Source of the DNA: Artemia franciscana
Lineage: Eukaryota; Arthropoda; Branchiopoda; Anostraca; Artemiidae
Length of the DNA stretch: 64,000 bases
Assembly: GCF_032884065.1 (NCBI RefSeq)
Contig: NC_088867.1
Location: 1,722,854 to 1,786,853, forward strand
Direction: 5' to 3'
The notes beneath the pieces were generated by a model that searched no databases, had not been told where the DNA came from, and saw nothing but the letters and a program-made list of their open reading frames with translations. Both the position numbers and the translations under genes were made by a program. Shown here one piece after another: positions 1 through 9,035 of the stretch; positions within the stretch are counted from its first letter, which is position 1; every line of letters starts with the position of its first letter.

Positions 1-486
1 CTTAAAGAATGAGTATAAACAACATTTTATACGCGTTTTTGGACCCCCCTCCCCACAAAAAAAATCCTGAATAAGGCCCTGCATCCATCTATAGCAAAAC
101 TTCTTCACTCTCATGTATAATACATACTTTTAGAAACGTATTTTGACAGAGGAATAAAGCTGCATTTGCAATAATTTTAAATATTTCGATGCTCTTTTTT
201 AAACTTAGTTTTAATACATTCCAAAAGTTTATACTTTAGAGACATGCAAGGCAAACAAGCTTAGTCCTTTAAAATTAAAAAAAAAATTAAGTCCTTTAAA
301 AAGTTAAAATCGTAAACTGTCTTACTACAGCTTGATCTATCACACTTCGCTCTTAGCTAATCTAGTTGCTTTTTAAACATCCGGCCAAATAAAAAGTTTT
401 AACCATACCCTACCCTTGATTTGCCGGAACTATTTTTGTATTAAATGATATGTTCTGTACTAAAGGAGTATTTTATTTTTTTTTAG
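1..486. other. intron or upstream flank of gene A
   Basis: AT-rich sequence with no supportable exon. It ends in a T-rich tract and an AG acceptor (485-486) immediately before gene A's first visible exon. No ATG plus hydrophobic stretch plus phase-1 donor was found here, so the signal-peptide exon expected from gene B lies outside the window. Confidence 0.6.
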
Positions 487-630
487 CTGCACCCCGTAAG
501 GTAATTGTTAGGAGACAAGCTGGAACTGCCAAAACAATTGTAGCTGAAGTTGATAAGGATGTAGGTGTAAAACCAAAAGAAGGAATTAAAGATAAAGGCT
601 CAGAAGAAGGAGATGAACGATTCGGGATCG
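487..630 (+). CDS. gene A exon 2 (charged, Arg-Arg segment)
   Basis: 144 nt, exactly 48 codons, phase 1 at both ends. The acceptor is TTTTTTTTTAG and the donor CG|GTAAGT. It encodes a basic start with VRRQ followed by a Val/Lys/Glu-rich stretch. By position it matches gene B exon 13555-13710 and gene C exon 60348-60461. Confidence 0.7.
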
Positions 631-3600
631 GTAAGTCTTTATGATCACACTGAAATTTTTCTAAGTTTTTCTAATTGGTATTGCTTATTTTTTTAAGTAG
701 ATAAATAAAAGTTCAAAGAGGTAAAAATCCTTTTAATTTCTGTTGATGATGATCACTGCACATGTAACCGAAATACCTATATTTTCGTGATTTATCACCG
801 CTTGTTAATAGGATTCATCCTTACCTGAAATTTTATTTATCGTTATTTATTTTCTCGGCTGAATATGGCAATAATTACAAAAAACGAGTTACTGCTATAA
901 TCTATATATATATAAAAATAAGTTGTCTCTCTGTGGATCTGTGGATCAGGTGACGTCATGTTTCTGTGTCGGCTGACGTCATGAAATTAGTTGTCAGGTG
1001 ACGTCATGTTTCTGTGTCGGCTGACGTCATGAAATTAGTTGTCGTCATTTTTGCTTTGACGGTGACGTCATTCAAGTTATATAAGACATATGTTCACGTA
1101 GAAATCTATTAATGTTTAAGTTTACAATGACTGATGAAGATGCTCAAAGAGTCTATGCCAAAAAACTTGCTGCTGATAGTTCCTCGGCACGCTTTCTTTT
1201 CTGACTTTCTCTATCAGCAGCAAGTTTTTTGGGGATATAAGGCACAGGGGGATATAAATGACGACCGGGACACCGGGACACAAGGAATATAAATGACGCC
1301 CGGGACACTCAAAGAGAAATCAGAGACTGGGACACCGGGACACAAATGACGACCGGGACACAGGGAATATAAATGACGACCGGGACACAGGGACATAACT
1401 ACAAAGGGGACGCCGGGGTGCACAGGGGGATATATAAATGACGATGGCGACTCAGGGAATGGTCGATTAGCAATCACCATCAACAAAGCTCAAGGGCAAT
1501 CATTAGAATCATGAGGTATAGATCTGAATACGGATTGTTTTCCCATTGACCATTATATGTTGCATGTTCAAGAGTCGGTAAACCTGACAATCTATTTATA
1601 TGCACAGACAATGGGACAGCAAAGAATGTTGTATATTCGCAAGTTTTACGTAGTTAAAAACATCTATATATATATATATATATATATATATCTATCTATA
1701 TTCACAGGTGGGACATAGGGACACAACTACAATGGCGCGTAACTAATATGGCGCGTAACGACTTACGCGCACGGGGGGGCTTGGGGGGGGGGGGGGGCGA
1801 AGCGCCCCCACCAACTAGGTGTTGGGGTGGCGCGAAGCGCCACCCCAACAGCTAGTAACTTCATAATTTTGAAATAGCTACTATTACTACTAATAATATC
1901 TCAATGAAGTACCAAGCCACCTGAGGTCAACACAGCTAAACGTGCACCTCCTCCCTCCCAATCTGTTCAAAGCCTCTCACTTTACACCATCCCAAGAAGT
2001 TCCTATATCCCTTAAATCTTTCCTTATCTTTTCTTATGACGTATTCCCTCATCTTTTGGGTGCGACCTGCTTTCCGTTTGACCCTAGATGGTTGGCCAAC
2101 AATGGCAATTTGGCAATCTGCCATCTTTCATCAGCGGAACGTGTCCATTGCAAATGCTCAGTCGCTTACTAGGCTATAATTTCCTCGAGTAGGCACTCCT
2201 CAATGTCACCCTGTAGCACTGTTGGCAGTCATAGTTTTGGTTAGAAAAACTCGTGAAAGGCCCTAATCACGGGAAAATCTTCAGCATTTTATTGGGTGGG
2301 GCAAGAAGGGCCCATATCCAGATAGTCAAGGAATTTGGGATATACAATAATACATTATTTCTTCATATTATTGGGGGACAACTGTCCCCCCCCCCAAACC
2401 ACACCCCTAAACCTGATGCCATTATGAGGTCATGTAAGCAGGATTTCTCCTTCGGGAAAAAGAGACAGAGAGAGGAACTTATGACAGAGCGGAGACCCAA
2501 AACTCGACTCACAGTACCGTAGTAGCTCCTACGTTTTAAAACAACGAAAACAAAAATCTTAGAGAAGTCCACTTTTTAGTGATGAATAGACCTGAGAAGG
2601 GTAAAAAGATAAATTTTTATGGTTTGAGTAATTTTAATATTTTTCCAGGTGGCTTTGGAAGCGCAGTTCAGGCCAATTCTCAGTTTCAGACTCACTCATC
2701 ATCATCTTCTGTTCAACAAGCAGGATTTGCACGTCCTAGTGAGTAAAATATTATAAGATTCCCAATTTTTGCTGCATATCCAGAGAGAGAGGCTAACGCT
2801 CTGGTGTAGGATGTATTTTTGCAATCTTTATTCAATAAAAATTTTAGATTTGGTCAAAGAAAAGAAAGAAAAAATAGTCTTTAAAATAATAAATATAATG
2901 AATCTGTTCAGAAAATAAAAGTTACAATGACTTTTAAAAGGGCCCCTTTTCAAAAATGACAGAGGTACAACTGACAGATTGTACTTTTTTAGAATACTTA
3001 CAAGTTATTATTGACAGATTGACCGCAAATTTGCTTAAATTTCCTTCATTATAATACCTTTTAATTAATATTCTATAAGTATCCTTTTATTTTCCATGAT
3101 TTCGACAAGACCAACTTATTTTTTAAAAGCAAAGATAAACCTGACACTTTTTTTCTTACAAATTTTAAAGGCCAAAAACAAGAAATAATTAGAAGAACAA
3201 CGGGTTGGTTATATAATGATGGCAATAGGATGTTAATATGATGATGATAATAGTGATTGTAGCACGATTTATTCCAAATGCTGCTTTACGCAATATCTAA
3301 TTCCTTTTCATCCACTGTTGGAAGTTTCGTCAATGCCGTAATTTTAAAGTCTTTTGTTAATCATCTTTTTAATAATACGAGTGAGCTTCTTTCATAACAA
3401 GCAAAGATTTTTGGGCCAAATAACTTGTTTACGTTTTTAATAATGTTTTAGTATTAATAAAATGATGATGACGATGATGTATTTTGTTTACATTTAAATT
3501 GGTTTAATATTTAAAAAAAACTTTGTTCTAGTTGTAGGTGGGCTTGGTGTAGTACAACCTGGCTTTGGACAAACCGGATTTGGCCAAACTGGTTTTGGTC

Positions 3601-3722
3601 AACTTGGATTTAATCAGATTGGTCTTGGACAAGCTGGATTAGGACAAACTGGATTTGTTCAAAGTGGACTCGGTCAGTCCACGTTTGGTCGACCAGTTGG
3701 TTCCGGATTCATTGGAAAATAA
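487..3722 (+). CDS. gene A: secreted Gly/Gln/Phe-rich protein, 5'-partial, three visible exons
   Basis: Three exons join in frame: 487-630, 2649-2738 and 3532-3722 (TAA at 3720-3722). All junctions are GT..AG and phase 1. The visible product is about 140 residues: a charged segment starting APRKVIVRRQAG that ends in a Glu/Lys/Asp-rich stretch, a Ser/Gln-rich linker, and a tail of GQTGFG-type hexapeptides (GFGQTGFGQTGFGQLGF) ending FIGK. A polyadenylation hexamer AATAAA lies at 3760-3765, 38 nt past the stop. The first exon must be upstream of the window because the reading frame enters split at the 487 acceptor. The layout and intron phases match genes B and C, so I infer a secreted paralogue. 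It lacks the NIGPNGRPAL module of B and C. The function is not recognised; an extracellular structural or coating protein is the natural guess for such composition. Confidence 0.7.
901..1855 (+). mobile_element. complete non-autonomous Helitron, 955 bp
   Basis: The left end begins TCTATATATA directly after an A (900). The right end is a strong hairpin (TGTTGGGGTGGCGC / GCGCCACCCCAACA, about 1820-1850) followed by GCTAG, with T at 1856. A|TC...hairpin...CTAG|T is the Helitron signature. Inside are five CRE palindromes, a TATA box, and an ATG (1112) opening MFKFTMTDEDAQRVYAKKLA, the start of the Helitron protein seen at 25455-25805. A CCGGGACAC-rich minisatellite and a helicase C-terminal remnant (about 1465-1660) follow, then a short TA tract. 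The coding parts are truncated and frameshifted, so movement would need proteins supplied in trans. Confidence 0.88.
951..1085 (+). promoter_or_regulatory. Helitron promoter with five CRE palindromes and a TATA box
   Basis: TGACGTCA occurs at 951-958, 974-981, 999-1006, 1022-1029 and 1063-1070. TATATAAG follows at 1078-1085 and the ATG at 1112. TGACGTCA is the consensus CREB/ATF site. The first four sit in two copies of a 48-bp repeat. The same module recurs near the left ends of the Helitrons at 25840-25974 and 46960-47343. Transcription control by CREB/ATF proteins is inferred from the sites alone. Confidence 0.6.
1880..2200 (-). pseudogene. non-LTR retrotransposon 3' fragment (post-RT tail)
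   Basis: Minus-strand reading 2124-1936 contains IAIVGQPSRVKRKAGRTQK and, further on, LGWCKVRGFEQIG. This resembles the tail after the reverse transcriptase in an arthropod endonuclease-type non-LTR lineage, in which a GQPSR-KRKAGRP segment is followed by an RLGWRRSVRSCVGLRRLGA-like end. The same segment recurs at 14945-15115 (minus). Only this terminal piece is present. The family match is from memory. Confidence 0.55.
2649..2738 (+). CDS. gene A exon 3 (Ser/Gln linker)
   Basis: 90 nt, 30 codons, phase 1 at both ends. The acceptor is TTTTTCCAG and the donor CCTA|GTGAGT. It encodes GFGSAVQANSQFQTH, a run of serines, then VQQAGFARP. It matches the short linker exons 20695-20757 (gene B) and 52527-52604 (gene C). 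Confidence 0.7.
2739..3531 (+). other. gene A last intron
   Basis: A 793 bp AT-rich intron with no recognised element. It ends TTGTTCTAG before exon 3532. Confidence 0.6.
3532..3722 (+). CDS. gene A terminal exon (GQTGFG repeats)
   Basis: Begins in phase 1 and runs 191 nt to TAA at 3720-3722. It encodes VGGLGVVQPGFGQTGFG, further GQxGF/GQxGL hexapeptides, and a C-terminus ending VGSGFIGK. About eight degenerate hexapeptides are visible. Confidence 0.75.
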
Positions 3723-3759
3723 ACAGTGCTTTTCCTTTTTTTTATAGTGACGTTCCTTT

Positions 3760-3765
3760 AATAAA
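3760..3765 (+). terminator. polyadenylation signal AATAAA of gene A
   Basis: Canonical AATAAA hexamer 38 nt after the stop codon. Confidence 0.55.
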
Positions 3766-4161
3766 CGAATTTTTACGTTGTTTACATTCTCTCTATTTTT
3801 TTATTGACTATACTAATTACATTTGTGGTTTCATCATCTGACAGCAAACTGTACAGAATATTTTAGTATCGTATTTACGACTAGAGCTACATATTATGTG
3901 TTGTAGAACCAAAGTTAGCACAAATGAAATCCAAAAAAAAAAATTATAGTTTAAAATTAAGACTTTGGTTCGATATTACCCGCTTTATATCTTTTCATGA
4001 ACAAACTTTCTTCGATTTTCTCCCCTTATATCTTTTGGCTCAATATAAAGAGTTAAGCTCATTAATTTTTTTTTATGTTGTGGGGAATAATGGAATATTA
4101 AACAAGTTTTGTTTAATTAGTTAAATCATATTAATTTAGCTTCAGGTTGTTCAAAAATAGA

Positions 4162-4209
<48 letters not shown>

Positions 4210-5559
4210 AAGCTGATTGTAGGAAATATGATCAATTAAATAAATTTTAAAATGTAGTAATAAGAAAACTGATTTGTAAAAAAATTGCTAGAAGGTCGTC
4301 TGCTACAGTTGGAAACAAAACCAATAGCTCAATAATCCATTCTTGTGAATTTTAGTACTCATCCAATGTGTGCTGGCACGTAAGCAGGGGGGGGGGCTTC
4401 GGATCCACCCCCCCCCCCCCCCGAAAGTTTGTGAAATGTTTAAATTCCCCATGGTTTCTTGGGATTTCTGACAAAAGCAGGACATTTATTAAGAATCCAG
4501 ATACATGTATGAAGCCTTTTCGTGGGGATTTTACAGCATGCAATTATTCGGTCAAGCCACTGCTCAATTATTAACCTATTTTCTGTCTAACTTTTTACCC
4601 TCTTTGAAGTAATTAGCAATTGTACTGTTATTATTTTTTTTTTGTAAAGAGAGTTTGCTTTCCACAGTAAAATAGAATTATCCTTGATATTAGGGCGTTT
4701 ATTCCCCCTTTTCAGGATAAAGTACAGCTTTTAATGAATGAATTTTGGGAACAATCATTTTTCATTAAAATTTACGTTTTTGCAATAGTAGAACTACCCC
4801 CCACAGCACCCATATTGCACTCTTCACCCTAAAATTTCCCTTTGAGTGGGATATAATAGATTAATCACTGGTTCTACATCGCTATGAACATAACCTGAGC
4901 CTAAAACGCATTTTTGACGCTTCAGTCTCTCCCCCCCCTATCCGCTACAATACCACAAATTAAAGTTAATCTGTATTTTCCGATACACGTGCTTTTTGCA
5001 TTACTAAATAAAAAAGTGCTACTTTATATCTGCTGTTTCGAAGGCTTTGCCCCCCCCCCCGAAAAAAATTCCTGCGTACGTGCCTGAATATGTGTCACAT
5101 TTTCTCTTAGGATTAGCTATAAAAATATCAATTAGAAGAATTCAAAAAATATGATAATTGACAAAATAATTCACAAGAATTTCAAACTAAAATAGTTGAA
5201 ATAATTTGGAATTAAGGTCGGTTTGATTATCTCCCCTTATTAAGTAGGGAAGTATCTTCCTTAAATAGTCCTTTTTACCCAACAAAAGAACTTAGGTCAT
5301 CCCTGATTTTCCAAAATTTACTCAAAAAATAGTTTAATTAAACATTTGATGTTGACTTATAATTTATTGCATCATTTATAAAAGAATGAAAAATTAGCTA
5401 AATTTATACAAACTTGCTCATAAAGGAGTTAAAGTTGTTTGGCATTAAAGTTTTGTTTTATTTTTTCACCTACCAAAGCTCAACTCTAGACAGAACGACT
5501 TAGCTAATACTAATCTCTAAACTTAAATCGGAAGTATATAGTAATTAATTAAGTGATTA
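3766..5559. other. intergenic, no gene seen
   Basis: Low-complexity AT-rich DNA with a (TA)n microsatellite (about 4166-4202) and a poly-G/poly-C foldback (4387-4422). The short frames across the G/C runs have no coding character. Confidence 0.6.
4166..4202. repeat. (TA)n microsatellite
   Basis: About 18 TA dinucleotides in a row. Confidence 0.9.
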
Positions 5560-5759
5560 GTTGTTAAAAATGACGATTTTGCAAACCATAGATTTTGGTT
5601 TTTCCAAATGATGTCATGTACTATGTTAGCACATCATATAAGCATTTCTAATGACATCATAGACGTCTAATGACATCATATAAGCATTTTCTTATATGAT
5701 GTTATGCATAGCATAAACGAGATTGTTGAGTTTCCAACACATCAGTTGATTATATAATG

Positions 5760-6510
5760 TAATGTCTGTTGAAAGACCCAAAAAACTGAAAGTTGCTGCT
5801 GCAGTTACTATAAATGATGATTCTTGAAACCAATACCTGCACCAACAAGCCTGATAAGAGGTGAAAATCAACGACCTGGACCATCAACTACGACAAAACC
5901 AATACGGGCAGCTAAATCGAAGCCCATTGCTAAATTGTCTGAAGTAATCAAAATCCAAAAACGTGCAAAAAATGAAAATGAAGACCAAAGACACACGCGG
6001 TTAGAAAAAAGCGAAAAAAAAAAAACAATTACAGCGCGCCAAAAATAAAAAAAGAGCAAAAACACACACTGTTAGAAGACATGTGACACCGACCTTGTGA
6101 GCAAGTCAAAAATAAAAATGAAGAGCAAAGACGCATGTGGCTAGAAGTCATATGACACCGAGCATTTGAGCGAGTCAAAAATTAAGGTCAAAAGTAGGTA
6201 CACACGCGGTTAGAAAAACAGCGGTGGCGATTCAAAAATGAAAATGAAGAGCCAAGTCACACACGGTTAGAAGACATTTGACACCGAGTATGTGAGCAAG
6301 TCAAAATGAAAATGAAGAGCAAAGAAACAAGTGGTTAGAAGACATGCATATAGAAGACTGAACATGGGATGAAGTCAATGAAAATCAACCTGAACAGCAA
6401 GAATCAAAACGTGTCAAAATTGAAAATGATAGCGATGGTAATTGGGTTTAGGATTTTTACCTGGATAAGTTCATCATTGCCTACCTAATATAATTGCCCC
6501 CTAAAATTAC
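5760..6510 (+). pseudogene. Helitron protein N-terminal relic
   Basis: An ATG at 5762 follows a TATATAA motif and degenerate TGACATCA/TGATGTCA sites, as upstream of the other Helitron ORFs. It opens MSVERPKKLKVAAAVTIND, then a stop. An open frame (5824-6048) follows, with Lys/Glu/Arg-rich sequence recurring as a degenerate tandem motif (CGGTTAGAA..) up to about 6340. Near 6400-6450 the words PEQQESKRVKIENDSDGNWV align with the acidic block (PGQRESKHIKTENDSDDDWV) of the Helitron ORF at 25455-25805. Stops and frameshifts make it a relic. Confidence 0.5.
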
Positions 6511-8164
6511 CCCTAAAATTACCCCTAATAATTGCCCCTAAAATCAAAACATGGACTAGATACAGTTGGAAGAAAAGAGTTCTTGTCGTACCACTTGAAC
6601 AATTAAAAGAAACAGAGGTTTGGCGATACATCTTTCATAATGAAAAAAGACATCCCGTGGCAAAGGTTAAAGGTCCAATAAAAGAAAGCATAAATTTACA
6701 AAGGCACTACTTCCAACTTAAGGTCCATTTAGACTTCATGACATCAAGAAAAGGCTTAAATTATCTGCGTTTTGAAGACAAGCGACAGTAAGAATCCATA
6801 TATAAAAAGCCTATCGCTTGCCGAGTGCCAAGCTCCCGGTACTATATTACGGGATTAAGTGTGCAATATGGGCTCATAAATTGTGCTTATCGTTGAAGAG
6901 ACGATAGTTTATTTTAGAAAATTATACCTTATTTAAAAAAAAACAAATACAGTAAATGAACTCAATTTTATTCGATTTACTTTTCTACGAAAGTTAAACC
7001 TTAATATAGACACTGATGCTTAGAAAAATAGTAGCCCTCCTACATCCTTTTTGTAACTTGGGCTTGGCAGTAAAAACTAACAGAAGTAAAATGATTAAAA
7101 CAAGGTTTTTTTCAGTGAAAGTAAAGAGAATTAAAATATCCAATAAATCAAAACTTAAACGAACAAATTTTGTCTCTTATGTAAGAGGATGCCTCTCCTT
7201 AGTTCCCACTGTTTAAAATAAAGTTTTTAGCAATTTAAAAATAAATTTTATCCCATTTTAGTTGCAAATGTATTTTGGCAATCATTCTTTAGGAATCCAG
7301 GGCAAAATTCAAACTTAATTGTAAAGAGCAGGAAACTGAAAGGGGTGGACAATTTCATATATAGAATAATTTCAGTTTATCTTAGTTTTTTATAGCTCTT
7401 TACTCTCAATTGAATGGAATGATGTGTCAATCAGTTCATATATTTGATGGGTCTATTTAGCGTTTTTCAATCTTTCAGTCGATTTTCGAAAATAGCGACA
7501 AGGCCACACTGCCTTTCCATAACAAACAAATACCAAGTAGAAACAATTGGGTATAGTAGAAACAATAGGTAAAGTAGAAACAATTTCTAATAAGAAACAA
7601 ATCGTATTGTGCTGAAGACGGCCCTTGGACATAGGGCCAAAATATTCACAGAACTGATTTCCACTGTCTTGAAAAGATTTCCCCTACTGTTTCTACATTG
7701 TATTTGTTTGTCAATTGATTTTCAGCGGCCAAATTCCTGAAAATTTTGGTGTATTCCTGAAAGTTTTGTAGTCGGTATTCTCAATGTTACTCTACAATTT
7801 TTTGTATTGAAGAACTAGAGGTACATTTGGCAAGGGATGCAAGGGGCATCAACGAGGTATTTTATTTTCTTTGCCTGTTTAGCATTTTTAATTTTTCAAT
7901 TATTTATAAGGACCTCAGACAACTCGGATTGACCCATTTCCAGTTGTATATGTGAAACTTTTCAATTTTTCAGGTCAAGGTCACTCAGAGCAACCTCTTC
8001 TTTTATGTATGTGTAAATATCACGTTCAGCATTGCTGTAAAGTTTTTTTTTCACATGGTGTGAAAAAGAGATGTAAATTAGGCAAATTTTTGGCATTCAG
8101 GTAACCTTTTTTACTAGAATGGAACAGGAGGTGTGGTCGAGCAACGCCCAGGGGAGCCTTTCCA
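6511..8164. other. no recognised feature
   Basis: AT-rich. A reading near 6540-6790 (KTWTRYSWKKRVLVV...) is open but unrecognised and may continue the preceding relic. A short degenerate repeat AGTAGAAACAAT lies at 7547-7590. No gene is supported. Confidence 0.4.
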
Positions 8165-8169
8165 AGGTA

Positions 8170-8345
8170 TATTTATAATCAATGGGTTTGCCGTGACTTG
8201 TCATGATTATGACTTGTCATGATTGTGACTTATGATTACTTGTCATGATTATGATTTGTCATGACTTGTCATGATTGTGACTTATCATGATTGTGACTTG
8301 TCATAACTTGTCATGATTGTGACTGGTCATGACTTGTCATGATTG
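8170..8345 (+). repeat. minisatellite of TGACTTGTCATGATT units
   Basis: Repeated CATGATTRTGACTTGT units of about 16-19 bp, with variants, over about 170 bp. Roughly ten units are recognisable. Confidence 0.8.
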
Positions 8346-8943
8346 TGTGCAAATTTGTGCAATGGAATTACCGCATGTTTTTGGTCAGATACCCTGAATA
8401 ATACTTTATAAATCCTTTTGCTAAATAGAAAAAAAATATCCATTATTGCATCTAAATTTTTGAGCCCTGAATAGTTTTTATTGTTTGTCTTTAGTAGATT
8501 GACTTCAATTTTGTAAATTTCCTACTTCCTTAGTTAATGTCATAACGTTGCACAAATAAAATGGTTGTGAAAAAACAACACCAAAAGCAACACCAAATTT
8601 GAACTGAAAATTGAAAACCAAATTGAACCTTTTTCAACCAAAATTGAAAAAGCAACACCAAATTTGATATAACGGTCGAAGTTTAATTTTCACAGAAATT
8701 TCAAAGAAGGAAATGGATCGAATTACAGCTTGGAAGATTTGTAAAATTTACTAAAGTAAAGTCTTTTTGATTTGGCCCAGTAAAAATTGTGTAATTTTGT
8801 AAGAAACAATTCTGAACAACAAGAATTTACAAGAAATTGAAGCTTGTGGTTAATTGCACAATTCTTGGTTTTAAATATCACAATTTTACGACACAATTTA
8901 TCCGGTTGCAAAATAATAATCAGAAAAGATAAATGACGATGAA
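8346..8943. other. upstream flank of gene B
   Basis: AT-rich DNA with no coding frame or named repeat. It probably contains distal regulatory sequence of gene B, but no motif is claimed. Confidence 0.4.
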
Positions 8944-8977
8944 TATATAAAGTAATGAATATTTGTATGCAGTCAGT
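8944..8977 (+). promoter_or_regulatory. core promoter of gene B: TATA box and initiator
   Basis: TATATAAA at 8944-8951 is followed by the arthropod initiator TCAGT at 8973-8977. The initiator A (8975) is 31 nt from the first T of the TATA box, which is canonical spacing. The ATG (8996) begins 21 nt after that A, giving a very short 5' UTR. The agreement of TATA, initiator and signal-peptide exon strongly supports the start of gene B. Confidence 0.72.
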
Positions 8978-8995
8978 AATAAGGTATTTAGCAAA

Positions 8996-9035
8996 ATGAA
9001 AGTACTTTATCTTGCTATTTTAGTGACAGCTGTCG
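8996..9035 (+). CDS. gene B exon 1 (signal peptide)
   Basis: A 40-nt coding exon starting ATG AAA, encoding MKVLYLAILVTAV and one base of the next codon. Donor GTCG|GTAAGT. The hydrophobic run is characteristic of a secretion signal. Confidence 0.8.

Larger units (their letters stand above)
631..2648 (+). other. gene A intron, filled by transposon relics
   Basis: A 2.0 kb intron between a GTAAGT donor and a TTTTCCAG acceptor. It holds a complete short Helitron (901-1855) and a non-LTR retrotransposon 3' fragment (about 1880-2200, minus strand). The rest shows no coding structure. Confidence 0.7.

Noticed and set aside
8170-8345. Regularly spaced repeats suggestive of a CRISPR array
   Set aside because: Units are contiguous with no unique spacers, and the genome is eukaryotic.
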